Assembly: GCA_029688995.1 (NCBI GenBank)
Contig: JARULA010000004.1
Span: forward strand, 62,001-126,000
Source of the DNA: Marinilabiliaceae bacterium ANBcel2
Lineage (GTDB): Bacteria > Bacteroidota > Bacteroidia > Bacteroidales > Marinilabiliaceae
DNA: 64,000 nt
Direction of reading: 5' to 3'
Shown: in pieces, positions 49,486 to 59,681 of the stretch
How the letters are laid out: every line of letters begins with the position of its first letter
Numbering within the stretch: the stretch's first letter is position 1
Notes under the pieces: generated by a model
Databases searched by the model: none
What the model saw: only the letters and a program-made list of their open reading frames with translations
What the model was told of the DNA's origin: nothing
Made by a program: the position numbers and the translations under genes

Positions 49486-52400
49486 ATGAGAAAAATCTAT
49501 TTTATACTAACATGTCTCTGCTTTACCATCTTTACCCTCTTTACAGCTAAAGCAGATGAAGCGCGCTTGATGCGCTTTCCGGCAATTAATCAAGATCAAA
49601 TTGTATTTACATATGCAGGAGACTTATACACAGTATCCCATGAAGGTGGAGTTGCGCGAAAATTAACTTCGCACAACGGATTAGAAATATTTCCCCGTTT
49701 CTCCCCAGATGGTTCACAAATAGCCTTTACCGGTCAGTTCGACGGCAATACAGAGGTCTACTCAATACCATCACAAGGAGGTATCCCCAGAAGATTGACC
49801 TATACTGCCACTTTAGACCGGGATGATTTAGGTGACAGAATGGGACCCAATAACATTGTTATGAACTGGACTCCCGATGGGGAAATAGTTTACCGCTCGC
49901 GAAAGCAGACTTTTAATTCATTTAAGGGACAACTTTTTAAAGTTCCTGCAGAAGGTGGTATGTCACAACAAATTGAAGTTCCCGAAGGGGGATTTCTCTC
50001 CTTTTCGAATGATGGCAACAAAATGGCATATAACAGGGTGTTTAGAGAATTCCGTACATGGAAGTACTATCAGGGAGGAATGGCTGACAACATTTGGGTA
50101 CATGACTTTGAAACAAAAGAGACAATAAATATAACTGATAATCCGGCACAGGATTTAATGCCCATGTGGATTGGCGATAATATCTATTTTATTTCGGATC
50201 GCGACCATACAATGAATCTTTTTAAATATAATCTTAATGATGAAACAGTAAATAAAGTTACTCATTTTGAAAAGTATGATATAAAATTCCCTTCCCACTT
50301 TAATGATCTAATTGTTTTTGAGAACGGAGGATATATCTATACTTTCGACACAAATAGTGAGGATTATCAAAAAGTTGAAATTCAAATTCAAAACGATCAA
50401 AACTTTTCTCGTGCTCAAAAAGTAGATGCAGCTGACAGAATCTTTTCAGCCGACCTCTCTCCCAACGGAGAACGTGTACTCTTTTCTGCAAGAGGAGATC
50501 TCTTTTCGGTTCCTTCAAATGAAGGTATTACCTATAATTTAACACGCAGTTCTGATATTTTTGAACGAAATGGAGTGTGGTGTCCTAATGGGGAATATTT
50601 TGCATACCTTTCAGATAAAAGTGGTGAATATGAAATATGGGTAGATGAGATAAAAGGAGATAGTCGCCCAATGCAATTAACACAAGATGGAGAGGTTTAT
50701 AAGTTCAACATCGCCTGGAGTCCGGATGGCAAAAAAATAGCCTGGAATGATCAACTATATGGCCTCTATATAACAGATATAGCCAATAGTGAAACAACTA
50801 AATTAGCAAAAAGTGATTATACTCCAATAAGAGACTTTAACTGGAGCCCCGACAGCAGGTGGATTTCCTATACCGATTATGATAAAAATCGTATGGGTGT
50901 AATAAACATTGTTGATGTAGAGAGTGGAGAAGTAAATCAGGTAACTGAAAAGTGGCATAACTCTCAAGGTCCCTCTTTCTCAAATGATGGCAAATATCTC
51001 TTTTTTGCTTCTGATAGAACATTTAACCCAATCTATAGCCAATCGGAATGGAATCATGCCTATATAAACATGGGTAAAATATATATGATTCTTCTCGATA
51101 AAGAGACTCAATCTCCTTTTGCCCCTAAAAACGATCAGGTAAAACCAAAACCAGAGAATGATAATCAAAAGGAGAATGATAATGATAAGAAGAATGATAA
51201 TGAAGTTTATACTGTTATAGATTTTGAGAATATTACAAACCGTATTATCGAACTTCCGGTTGACCCAGCCAACTACTACAGTATTAGCTGTGTTGATAAT
51301 ATTGTTTACTACAATAAAGCATATCAGTCAGGAACAGGAGAAGGAGGATTAGCAATGTTCGATTTAAACGAAAAAAAGGAGACTTTGCTGGGCTCATTCC
51401 GATATAGCATTTCGGCAAATAACAACAAAATGCTTGTGGGGTCTAATAAAGAGTGGACTGTTCTTGATATGCCTGTACGCTCTGTTGAGATTGACAACAA
51501 GTTAGATCTCTCTCAAATGAAAACTTTAGTGAATTACAAAGAAGAGTGGCAACAAATTTTTAACGAAGCCTGGAGGCAGATGAGAGACTTCTTCTATGTA
51601 GAAAATATGCATGGAGTTGATTGGCAAGAGATCTACAACAGATATAAACCTCTTGTTAAGCATGTAAATCACAGAACCGATCTAAACTACGTAATTGGAG
51701 AGATGATTGGGGAGTTAAATGCAGGTCATGCTTATGTAAATCCGGGTGATCAGCCCGAGGCTGACAGAATAAAAACCGGACTGTTAGGGGCTCAAATATC
51801 AACCCATGAATCAGGATATTTCCAAATTGATAAAATATTGGAAGGTGCATCATGGAGTAGTGAAGTAAGATCTCCCCTAAACGAGGCTGATATAAATGTT
51901 AATGAAGGAGAGTATATTATTGCTGTGGATAGAGTTCCTGCAAATAGTGTTAATGATCTCTTTAAGCTTTTAAAGGGAAAAGCTGAAACTACTGTTGAAA
52001 TTACAGTTAATAATACCCCTTCACCCGAGCGTGCAAGAAATATACTTATTACACCTATAGCAGATGAGAGCTCTCTATATTATCATAAATGGGTGCAAGA
52101 CAATATAAAAAAGGTAAATGAAGCTACCAACGGAAGAGTAGGATATCTTCACATACCGGATATGGGACCAACCGGACTAAATGAATTTGTAAAGCATTTT
52201 TATCCACAACTGCATAAAGAGGCTTTAATTGTTGATGATAGAGGTAATGGAGGTGGAAATGTTTCACCAATGATACTGGAGCGATTGAGCAGAGTTCCTT
52301 ACCGTGTTAATATGCGTCGCAACTCACCTGCAATATCAACTATACCTGCTCAAACTTTGGCCGGACCAATGGTTGCGCTTATAGACAAGTACTCTGCATC

Positions 52401-52737
52401 AGATGGTGATCTGTTTGCACATGGATTTAAAGAGCTCAAACTGGGGAAGACTATTGGTACACAAACATGGGGAGGTATTGTAGGAATCACAGGATCACTT
52501 CCATTTATAGATGGAACAGATTTAAGAATACCGCAATTTACATCTCTGTCAATGGAAGGTGAATGGATGATAGAAGGTGTAGGTGTAAAACCAGATATTG
52601 AAATTGAAAATGATCCATACCGAGAGTATAAAGGTATTGATGATCAACTCAATAAAGCAATTGAAGTTATTATGGAAAAACTGGAACTTCGAGAAGAGCT
52701 TCCGGATATACCCGAAGATCCGGTAAAGAGTGAGTAG
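49486..52737 (+). CDS. Tricorn-like S41 family protease
   Basis: A 1083-residue exported protein: a signal peptide (FTLFTAKA), beta-propeller repeats at about 30-560 with SPDG and PD40-type units (FSPDGSQIAF, WSPDGKKIAW, SPDSRWISY), a polar Asn/Asp/Lys-rich insert (ENDNQKENDNDKKNDN), a C1-like segment with His in IGELNAGHAYVN, a PDZ domain, and the S41 catalytic core (IDKYSASDGDLFAHGF, TQTWGGIVG). It degrades peptides in the periplasm. It is followed by a clear terminator. Confidence 0.92.
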   Translation: MRKIYFILTCLCFTIFTLFTAKADEARLMRFPAINQDQIVFTYAGDLYTVSHEGGVARKLTSHNGLEIFPRFSPDGSQIAFTGQFDGNTEVYSIPSQGGIPRRLTYTATLDRDDLGDRMGPNNIVMNWTPDGEIVYRSRKQTFNSFKGQLFKVPAEGGMSQQIEVPEGGFLSFSNDGNKMAYNRVFREFRTWKYYQGGMADNIWVHDFETKETINITDNPAQDLMPMWIGDNIYFISDRDHTMNLFKYNLNDETVNKVTHFEKYDIKFPSHFNDLIVFENGGYIYTFDTNSEDYQKVEIQIQNDQNFSRAQKVDAADRIFSADLSPNGERVLFSARGDLFSVPSNEGITYNLTRSSDIFERNGVWCPNGEYFAYLSDKSGEYEIWVDEIKGDSRPMQLTQDGEVYKFNIAWSPDGKKIAWNDQLYGLYITDIANSETTKLAKSDYTPIRDFNWSPDSRWISYTDYDKNRMGVINIVDVESGEVNQVTEKWHNSQGPSFSNDGKYLFFASDRTFNPIYSQSEWNHAYINMGKIYMILLDKETQSPFAPKNDQVKPKPENDNQKENDNDKKNDNEVYTVIDFENITNRIIELPVDPANYYSISCVDNIVYYNKAYQSGTGEGGLAMFDLNEKKETLLGSFRYSISANNNKMLVGSNKEWTVLDMPVRSVEIDNKLDLSQMKTLVNYKEEWQQIFNEAWRQMRDFFYVENMHGVDWQEIYNRYKPLVKHVNHRTDLNYVIGEMIGELNAGHAYVNPGDQPEADRIKTGLLGAQISTHESGYFQIDKILEGASWSSEVRSPLNEADINVNEGEYIIAVDRVPANSVNDLFKLLKGKAETTVEITVNNTPSPERARNILITPIADESSLYYHKWVQDNIKKVNEATNGRVGYLHIPDMGPTGLNEFVKHFYPQLHKEALIVDDRGNGGGNVSPMILERLSRVPYRVNMRRNSPAISTIPAQTLAGPMVALIDKYSASDGDLFAHGFKELKLGKTIGTQTWGGIVGITGSLPFIDGTDLRIPQFTSLSMEGEWMIEGVGVKPDIEIENDPYREYKGIDDQLNKAIEVIMEKLELREELPDIPEDPVKSE

Positions 52738-52758
52738 ATTTTATCTTTTATCTAACAT

Positions 52759-52802
52759 AAAGCTATCACAAATCAAGGGATAAAAAGATTTGTGATAGCT
52801 TT
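52759..52802. terminator. Terminator of the tricorn-like protease gene
   Basis: AAAGCTATCACAAATC pairs with GATTTGTGATAGCTTT (16 bp, perfect) over a 12-nt loop. It ends just before the GNAT start codon at 52817. Confidence 0.85.
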
Positions 52803-52816
52803 CTTATTTAGTAATT

Positions 52817-53341
52817 ATGACAAAAAATGAACTAATTTCAAACCCTCAATTATTTGCACAATTTTGGAAAATAATGATAGACAGTTTTCCCGAAAACGAG
52901 AGAAGAATGCGCGAAGAGTATATAAAAACAATGAAAAATAGAGCCTTCTCAACAACTCTCTTTTGCAGTGAAACTGCTGATATAAAAGGCTTTTTATCAT
53001 ATTGGAAGCTATCAGACTTTATTTTTGTTGAACATTTTGCAATTTCATCAAAATTCAGAAATCAGGGATTGGGAAATAAACTCTTTTCTCAATTTTTAAA
53101 CAGTATATCAAAGCCTGTTGTATTAGAAGTTGAACCACCTACTGATTCAATTTCCAAAAGAAGAGTTAATTTTTATGAAAGGATGAACTTTGTTTTAAAT
53201 AGATTTGATTATTATCAACCGTCATATCATAACGACAATAAAAAAGTGCCACTACTTTTAATGACAAGTAACGGCACTCTTTCAAGCAGTCAATTTAAGA
53301 TGTTACAAAACGATATATACAATATTGTCTATAATATTTAA
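52817..53341 (+). CDS. GNAT-family N-acetyltransferase
   Basis: A 174-residue protein. The acetyl-CoA loop is SSKFRNQGLGNKLFSQF, preceded by the FIFVEHFAI strand and followed by VVLEVEPP and the Tyr-containing VNFYERMNF motif. It transfers an acetyl group to an unknown amine. Its stop codon overlaps that of the convergent FadL-type gene by 4 bp. Promoter is not clear; it begins 14 bp after the terminator hairpin. Confidence 0.85.
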   Translation: MTKNELISNPQLFAQFWKIMIDSFPENERRMREEYIKTMKNRAFSTTLFCSETADIKGFLSYWKLSDFIFVEHFAISSKFRNQGLGNKLFSQFLNSISKPVVLEVEPPTDSISKRRVNFYERMNFVLNRFDYYQPSYHNDNKKVPLLLMTSNGTLSSSQFKMLQNDIYNIVYNI

Positions 53342-54678
53342 AACGAATATGTAACTCCAATTCCCGGAATCCATGCACTGGTATTATAAATACCGCCAAA
53401 AGGCTCCTCGATATTTTCTTCATCAGGATTATAAAAATCTTCACGTTCATCTCCCATTATATGAAGAATAGAGGCATCTATACTCATATTATCCATTGGG
53501 AACCAGGAAAAACCAAGAGATAGACCGGTTTTATCGGTTCCGGGAGTTTCTGGAGTTAAATAATTTTTCGGAATAGGTGTCTCATCATAATAGATTCCAC
53601 CCCTAAACAACCATTGGGGTAAGGGATTATACTCAAGACCCAGCCTGTATATCATAGTATTTTGAAAATTTCTTATATTTTCAGCATCCTCTACAGCCAT
53701 AGAGTTGTACTTAAAATCAAAGTCCAAATCCTCATAACTATCCCACCTTACATGTTGCAAATCTACTGCCAAAGTCCAAAAATCATTAATCTGCCAGCCC
53801 ACTCCAAAAGTTAAATTAGCAGGCATAGGAAGTTCTGATGAGAACTTATTGTTTTCGGGAAAAAACTGATACCCCTCTGGCAAGGTTTCACCTGTCATAG
53901 CAGCAGCCTGCATTAATAATTCAGGTGTAACCGGATCATAAGAAAAATTTGCATCTCCCTTATCAAGCTTTAATCTGATTTTTGACCTGTAACCAACACC
54001 AATATTTAGATTGTCACTCACTCTTAACAATGCTCCTAGAGTGAATCCATACGAGGTGGTTGTTCCTTCTAAATTAACCTGCCCGTCAGGAACCGTAGCC
54101 GAAGGATCTTGCTGTATACTTTGATAAATAGGATCCAAATCGCGAAATGAGATAGCTCTGTTTAAATCAACACCGCCAAATACCATGGTCATTCCACCAC
54201 CTACACTTAAACGATCACTTAACTGAAACGATAATGTTGGTCTTAAATAGATAGCATGTAAAGATATATCCTGAATATGGTACCTTCCTTCCCACTCATC
54301 TCCCCATTCAAGGCTATTTCCATAAGGAGTATTTACACCTATACCGGCAACCAGTCTATCTGTTAATCGAGCAGCAGCATATATAGAAAAAGGAGTACTA
54401 ATGGGATTGTTAGTCTCATACTTGTCTCCTGTATATTCAGAGATAAAATCATTACTTGAGATAACACCACTTATTCCGCCTGAAAACTGAAAATCACGTT
54501 CCATAAAAGCCAAAGCTCCAGGATTAAAATGAATACTTGAAGCTCCTAAGATTTGACCTGCACCGGTATGTCCCATACCAACCTGACGAACATCCTGTAG
54601 ATTAACCTGATACCCCTCTCCTTTAACCATAGCAAAACAACTAATAAGAAGAGCTATTAAAAATAATTTTCGCATCAA
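53338..54678 (-). CDS. OmpP1/FadL family outer-membrane transporter
   Basis: A 446-residue outer-membrane protein. Signal peptide MMRKLFLIALLISCFAMVKG, then the FadL N-terminal plug-like region (LQDVRQVGMGHTGAGQILGASSIHFNPGAL) and alternating amphipathic strands through the protein, ending in VTYSF, a C-terminal aromatic as in porins. It lets hydrophobic compounds such as fatty acids pass the outer membrane. It is divergent from DUF4301, and its 281-bp upstream region holds a palindrome near 54883. Confidence 0.88.
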   Translation of the reverse strand: MMRKLFLIALLISCFAMVKGEGYQVNLQDVRQVGMGHTGAGQILGASSIHFNPGALAFMERDFQFSGGISGVISSNDFISEYTGDKYETNNPISTPFSIYAAARLTDRLVAGIGVNTPYGNSLEWGDEWEGRYHIQDISLHAIYLRPTLSFQLSDRLSVGGGMTMVFGGVDLNRAISFRDLDPIYQSIQQDPSATVPDGQVNLEGTTTSYGFTLGALLRVSDNLNIGVGYRSKIRLKLDKGDANFSYDPVTPELLMQAAAMTGETLPEGYQFFPENNKFSSELPMPANLTFGVGWQINDFWTLAVDLQHVRWDSYEDLDFDFKYNSMAVEDAENIRNFQNTMIYRLGLEYNPLPQWLFRGGIYYDETPIPKNYLTPETPGTDKTGLSLGFSWFPMDNMSIDASILHIMGDEREDFYNPDEENIEEPFGGIYNTSAWIPGIGVTYSF

Positions 54679-54870
54679 TTTAAATATTTAATGAAATAAA
54701 ACTTTTTAAGGGTGGGCAAAGTAAAAACATTTTTTTAAAATAACAAAGTAAGTAATTGACCATCAGAATATTACAACAAAATACATTAATAGACAGATAG
54801 TCTAATATTATGTTTATTTGAAAAGATTTAGATAGTGCAGATAAGAATATCTACTCTAATTTGATAGAAG

Positions 54871-54895
54871 ATATTTCTTATTCAATAAGAAATAT
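54871..54895. promoter_or_regulatory. Inverted repeat between fadL-type and DUF4301 genes
   Basis: ATATTTCTTAT and ATAAGAAATAT (11-bp perfect arms) around TCA, in the 281-bp divergent region. It lacks GC pairs, so a regulator site is more likely than a terminator. Confidence 0.4.
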
Positions 54896-54959
54896 TTAAT
54901 TTAGTAGAACTATAGATATAGATTTCTATAAAAACAGGATAATAATAAATAGCAGTGAT

Positions 54960-56489
54960 ATGATTAACAATAAGGATATAGAGCAATTTAATAAAAAAGG
55001 TATTAAGCAAGAGGAGATAGAAGAACAGATAGCCCGTTTTAAAAACGGTTTTCCTGCACTCACAATCGCTCGTCCTGCTACAATAAATGATGGCATTAAA
55101 CCTATAGATTCAAAGGATAGCGAAAAATATGCAACTGTTTATAAAACAGCATTAAACAACGGACTTAAAACATCAAAATTTGTTCCCGCATCGGGAGCTG
55201 CCACACGTATGTTTAAAGATCTATACACTTTTTTATCAAATCAAGAGAGCATAAAAAAACTACCCGTTGACTCCCCTATTGTTAAATCAATTGAATTACT
55301 TCCCCGTTTTGCTTTTTTCCCCTATCTATCTTCAATACTAAAAAAATATAACCTAAATAACGTTCATGTACGAAAGTCGAGAGCAAATGAGATTATAGAA
55401 AAAATAGTTTATAAAGAGGGTTTAAACTACGGGAACTTACCAAAAGGTTTAATCCATTTTCATCTCTATAAAGATGATATAAGAACTGCTATGGAGGAGC
55501 ATTTAACCGAGGCTAGTTATTACGCAGTAAATAGCGATAATATGGTAAATATACACTTTACTGTTAGTCCGGAACACCATCAACTTTTCAGCCAAAAACT
55601 ATATGAAAAAGGACCAACTTTAGAGAACAGATTTGATACCGGTTTGGATGTCTCCTTTAGCTATCAAAAAGATAGAACCGATACCATTGCAGTAGATCCC
55701 AACAACAACCCCTTTAGGGATGAAGATGGTAATATTTTGTTTCGTCCTGGCGGACATGGAGCTTTACTTGAAAATTTGAATGAACAGGATGCAGAGCTTA
55801 TCTTCATTAAAAATATAGATAACGTAGTACCCGAAAATAATTTAGAATTAACGGTAAAATATAAAAAAGCTCTTGCCGGAATGTTGCTTATTATTAAAGA
55901 AAAGGTTTTTGAATTAATAGAGCAACTGGAGTTTATGGCAGACAAAAATATAGTTAACAAAGCAGAGGAGTTTATTTCAAAAGAGCTTTTTATAAAATTA
56001 CCAAACTCCTATTTTAAATCAACAATTGAAGAGAAGATTAATTATTTAAAAAATTTTCTCAATCGCCCAATACGGGTTTGCGGAATGGTAAAGAATGAAG
56101 GAGAGCCCGGTGGCGGACCATTTATAATAAAAGAGAGTAACTCATTGGAGACACTACAAATATTAGAGACATCGCAAATAGATATCAACAATCCCGATCA
56201 AGCCGATAAACTTAAACAGGCAACCCATTTTAATCCGGTTGACCTTGTTTGTTATACACATAATTATAAAGGAGAAAAATTTGATCTAACAAAATTTAAA
56301 GATCCGGAAACAGGTTTTATTTCAGAAAAAAGCTACAATGGCAAACCACTCAAAGCTATTGAGCTGCCGGGTTTATGGAATGGAGCAATGGCCAACTGGA
56401 TTACTCTGTTTGCCGAAGTCCCTATTGAAACTTTTAATCCTGTTAAAACAGTTAATGATCTTCTGCGCCCTACCCATCAATCCCAATAA
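54960..56489 (+). CDS. DUF4301 family protein
   Basis: A 509-residue protein of a family nearly restricted to Bacteroidota. The N-terminal region carries SKFVPASGAATRMFKDLYTFL, a glycine-rich nucleotide-binding-like loop; later GHGALLENLNEQDAELIFIKNIDNVV and GMVKNEGEPGGGPFII look like a nucleotidyltransferase-type fold (sugar-nucleotide pyrophosphorylase-like). No export signal. Function unknown; a nucleotidyltransferase role is only suggested by those motifs. It is monocistronic. Confidence 0.8.
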   Translation: MINNKDIEQFNKKGIKQEEIEEQIARFKNGFPALTIARPATINDGIKPIDSKDSEKYATVYKTALNNGLKTSKFVPASGAATRMFKDLYTFLSNQESIKKLPVDSPIVKSIELLPRFAFFPYLSSILKKYNLNNVHVRKSRANEIIEKIVYKEGLNYGNLPKGLIHFHLYKDDIRTAMEEHLTEASYYAVNSDNMVNIHFTVSPEHHQLFSQKLYEKGPTLENRFDTGLDVSFSYQKDRTDTIAVDPNNNPFRDEDGNILFRPGGHGALLENLNEQDAELIFIKNIDNVVPENNLELTVKYKKALAGMLLIIKEKVFELIEQLEFMADKNIVNKAEEFISKELFIKLPNSYFKSTIEEKINYLKNFLNRPIRVCGMVKNEGEPGGGPFIIKESNSLETLQILETSQIDINNPDQADKLKQATHFNPVDLVCYTHNYKGEKFDLTKFKDPETGFISEKSYNGKPLKAIELPGLWNGAMANWITLFAEVPIETFNPVKTVNDLLRPTHQSQ

Positions 56490-56505
56490 TCGAGATGAAT
56501 TATCA

Positions 56506-56535
56506 TTGAATACTCATTCTTTATAAGTAAATTTG
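56506..56535 (+). promoter_or_regulatory. Promoter of the TPR protein gene at 56557
   Basis: TTG at 56506-56508 and TAAATTTG at 56528-56535, 19 bp apart. It lies 21 bp upstream of the ATG. Confidence 0.7.
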
Positions 56536-56556
56536 CCCCGATTAAAGAGATAAAAT

Positions 56557-57981
56557 ATGCAAGAGCCGGAGTATAGCAACTATAACAGAATGAAAAAAGA
56601 GATTGAAAGGTTTGAATTAATGGAGAAAGGAGAACACTCTTTTTACTTTGATGTTCATACTATAGAAAATATTTTTAATTTTTATTCTGAAAAACTACAA
56701 TTTGATAAGGCAGAAAAAATTCTATCCATAGGAATGCAGCAGCATCCCCAGGCAACTTCACTATATTCAAAAAAGGCGATTTTGCTCATGGAGAAGGGTG
56801 AAGATAAAAAGGCTATCCATTTAATGGAGAATTTAACAAAGTTTGATAAAAGTAATACCGAAGTCTTTTTAAATTTAGGATTAATATATCTGCGAAATAA
56901 AAGAGTTAAAGATGCACAAAACTGTTTTGATCAGGCTTTGGACACAACTCCATCTGAAAAGGAGAACATTTTGCTTGACCTCTCTTCGGCACTTAATTTA
57001 AGTCTTAACTACTCTCTTTCAGTAAAATATCTGGAAAAATTTTATAAGGAGTTCCCTGGAAATGAGAATATTCTCTTTGAACTGGCATATGCTTATGACA
57101 GGGCTTTTCAAACCAATAAGAGCATAAAAGTATATAATCATCTGTTAGACTTAAATCCGTACTCAGAAAATGCGTGGTATAATCTTGGAATAATATATAA
57201 TAAAACAGGAGAGACAAAAAAAGCAATTGATTGCTACAACTATACTCTAACAATTAATCCGGGGCATGCCGAGGCATTAATAAACAAAGGTAATGCATCT
57301 ATAATTTTGGAAAAAATAGAAGAAGCGCTCGATTGTTATTTTGAATATATAGCTTACGGTCATGATCCTACTTTTGTGTATCATTATATTGCAGACTGTT
57401 ATGTGCTAAATGAAAACGACGAAAAAGCTCGTGCTTTTTTTGATCTGGCAGTAAAAGTGGGGGAAGATTTTATTGATGTATGGCTGGGATATATATCATT
57501 TTTAATTAAAATAGATGACTCAAAAGCAGCAGTAAATATTGCCGAGAAAGCATTAGAGATTCATGATGAGTGGGATACCGGAGAACTCACATATCTTAAA
57601 GCAAGAGCTCTTTTGATAGATGGAAAGTTATACAGAGCCAACAAAGCTTTTGAAAAATGTATTGAGATGGATGAAGATAATCTCAAGTTTTTCTTTGATG
57701 CATGCCAGGTTAAAATTGCAGCAAACCCAGAATCTGAAAAGGATGATATAATTTATGAGTGGCTCGAAAATTACCCCGACTCCTCTGCAGTTAACTACTT
57801 AGCCGCTGCATATTACTTAATTGACAGCCGCAATTTAACAATAGCAATTAAGTATCTCGATAAAGCTTTAAGCAAAGATAAATACAGTTTTGATTTCTTT
57901 TTAGAGCTTTTCCCATCAATTGAAAGAATGATAAAGAAGAGTAAAAAACTGGACCGATTGGTTTATTCATATTTTTCATAA
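56557..57981 (+). CDS. Tetratricopeptide repeat protein
   Basis: A 474-residue all-helical protein with at least seven TPR units, for example EVFLNLGLIYLRNKRVKDA, AWYNLGIIYNKTGETKKAI and AEALINKGNASIILEKIEEA. No signal peptide or membrane segment, so it is likely cytoplasmic or loosely attached. It is a scaffold; partners are unknown. Genes for DUF368, aroE follow on the same strand with gaps of 25 and 7 bp, so it may head an operon. Confidence 0.85.
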   Translation: MQEPEYSNYNRMKKEIERFELMEKGEHSFYFDVHTIENIFNFYSEKLQFDKAEKILSIGMQQHPQATSLYSKKAILLMEKGEDKKAIHLMENLTKFDKSNTEVFLNLGLIYLRNKRVKDAQNCFDQALDTTPSEKENILLDLSSALNLSLNYSLSVKYLEKFYKEFPGNENILFELAYAYDRAFQTNKSIKVYNHLLDLNPYSENAWYNLGIIYNKTGETKKAIDCYNYTLTINPGHAEALINKGNASIILEKIEEALDCYFEYIAYGHDPTFVYHYIADCYVLNENDEKARAFFDLAVKVGEDFIDVWLGYISFLIKIDDSKAAVNIAEKALEIHDEWDTGELTYLKARALLIDGKLYRANKAFEKCIEMDEDNLKFFFDACQVKIAANPESEKDDIIYEWLENYPDSSAVNYLAAAYYLIDSRNLTIAIKYLDKALSKDKYSFDFFLELFPSIERMIKKSKKLDRLVYSYFS

Positions 57982-58006
57982 GTCTGTCAACTATAGACGA
58001 TTATTT

Positions 58007-58921
58007 ATGTACTCAAATATAAAAAACAGTTTAGCTACTCTAATAAAAGGAGTTGCTATGGGAGCTGCAAATGTAATACCGGGAGTATCTGGTGGAACCA
58101 TTGCTTTAATTACAGGAATTTTTGAAAGATTAATACTATCAATAAAATCATTTGATATTAAAGCGGCAAAACTTCTCTTTAATAGAGATGTTAAAGGATT
58201 TATAAAACATACCGATCTAATTTTTCTAACTACTCTCTTTTTAGGTATTGGAGTAGCAATATTCTCCCTGGCGCAAATTTTAGGATTTCTATTTCTGCAC
58301 TATCCGGTATTTGTATGGGCTTATTTTTTCGGACTTGTAATGGCCTCGGTATGGTTTGTTGGTAAAACAGTAAATAAGTGGCACATCTATTCAATAATAG
58401 CCTTAATTATTGGTGCAGCAACAGCTATGTCAATAAGCATATTGTCACCTGCAACAGAAAACAGCTCTCTCCCCTATCTTTTTCTTTGCGGTATTATTGC
58501 TGTATGTAGTATGATTCTACCAGGATTGAGCGGTTCTTTTGTACTTATTTTAATGGGGAACTATCAGCTGGTAATGATAGATGCTGTTAATCAGTTTAAT
58601 CTCAACATCCTTCTCCCGGTAATCGCCGGTGGCGTTTTTGGAATGATTGCTTTTGCAAGAATATTATCATGGCTATTAAAAAAATTCCCTGACTCAACTA
58701 TAGCTCTTTTAACAGGTTTCATTACCGGATCGCTTGGTATTTTATGGCCATGGAAAAATGAGATAACAGAAAGTTTTGGAGACAAAATTAAAGTGATTGA
58801 ATATGAATGGTACATACCTGCTTTAAACAGTGAATTCTATATCGCACTAATCCTCTTTATATTAGGGATTACAACCATTGCATTAACAGAGGTTTTAGCA
58901 ATTACAAAATCTAAAAAATGA
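58007..58921 (+). CDS. DUF368 polytopic membrane protein
   Basis: A 304-residue inner-membrane protein with eight to nine hydrophobic segments. The two family signatures are AANVIPGVSGGTIALITGIF near the N terminus and MILPGLSGSFVLILMGNY in the middle, an internal repeat. DUF368 proteins have been reported as polyprenyl-phosphate translocases (PopT-like) that flip undecaprenyl phosphate; if that holds here, it recycles the cell-wall lipid carrier. It ends 7 bp before aroE. Confidence 0.88.
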   Translation: MYSNIKNSLATLIKGVAMGAANVIPGVSGGTIALITGIFERLILSIKSFDIKAAKLLFNRDVKGFIKHTDLIFLTTLFLGIGVAIFSLAQILGFLFLHYPVFVWAYFFGLVMASVWFVGKTVNKWHIYSIIALIIGAATAMSISILSPATENSSLPYLFLCGIIAVCSMILPGLSGSFVLILMGNYQLVMIDAVNQFNLNILLPVIAGGVFGMIAFARILSWLLKKFPDSTIALLTGFITGSLGILWPWKNEITESFGDKIKVIEYEWYIPALNSEFYIALILFILGITTIALTEVLAITKSKK

Positions 58922-58928
58922 TGATTAT

Positions 58929-59681
58929 ATGCAAACTTATGGATTAATCGGATATCCTCTTTCACACTCATTTTCTAAAGACTATTTTACAAAAAAATTT
59001 TGTGCAGAAAATATAAATGCAAAATACCTCAATTTTCCTATCAACGAGATTTCTAAAATAGAGGAGGTAGTAAAAAATAATCCTCTTTTGTGCGGCTTAA
59101 ATGTCACCATTCCATATAAAGAAAAAATAATTCCTTTTCTTGATGAGATTGATAAAGAGGCAGAAGAGATAGGTGCAGTAAATGTTATTAAAATTATAAA
59201 AAAGAGTAACAAAAAACCTTACCTGGTTGGTTACAACAGTGATATCACCGGATTTAAAAAATCTCTTGAACCATTAATAAAATATCCGCATTCAAAAGCT
59301 TTAATACTGGGTACAGGAGGAGCGTCTAAAGCAGTAGCATATTCTCTTAAAAAGATGGATATTGAATTTAAATTTGTGAGTCGCAATTCGAAAAATAAAG
59401 AAGTTTTAACTTACAATCAATTGACCCCCGAAATAATATCAAGTTATAAATTAATTATAAACACCTCTCCGCTGGGAATGTACCCAAATATTGACCAGAC
59501 TCCCGATATACCTTATGAAGGAGTTTCAAACAAGCATCTGCTTTATGATTTAATTTATAATCCAAAACAGACTCTCTTTATGAAAAAAGGAGCTGAAAGA
59601 GGTGCAAAAACAGAAAATGGATTAAAAATGTTGCAGCTACAGGCAGAACAGGGTTGGTTAATCTGGAACAACAAAGCTTGA
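58929..59681 (+). CDS. aroE: Shikimate dehydrogenase
   Basis: A 250-residue AroE. Landmarks: GLIGYPLSHSFSKDYF with the shikimate-binding Ser pair, NVTIPYKEKI with catalytic Lys, NSDITGF, the dinucleotide-binding ALILGTGGASKAVAYSL and the C-terminal ENGLKMLQLQAEQGWLIW. It reduces 3-dehydroshikimate with NADPH. The NADP-specific NRT-like loop is replaced by FVSRNSKN, still consistent. Its end overlaps the convergent truA gene by 24 bp. Confidence 0.94.
   Translation: MQTYGLIGYPLSHSFSKDYFTKKFCAENINAKYLNFPINEISKIEEVVKNNPLLCGLNVTIPYKEKIIPFLDEIDKEAEEIGAVNVIKIIKKSNKKPYLVGYNSDITGFKKSLEPLIKYPHSKALILGTGGASKAVAYSLKKMDIEFKFVSRNSKNKEVLTYNQLTPEIISSYKLIINTSPLGMYPNIDQTPDIPYEGVSNKHLLYDLIYNPKQTLFMKKGAERGAKTENGLKMLQLQAEQGWLIWNNKA

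Noticed and set aside
54871-54895. Hairpin as a terminator of the FadL-type gene
   Set aside because: It lies upstream of that gene's start, not after its stop, and has almost no GC pairs.
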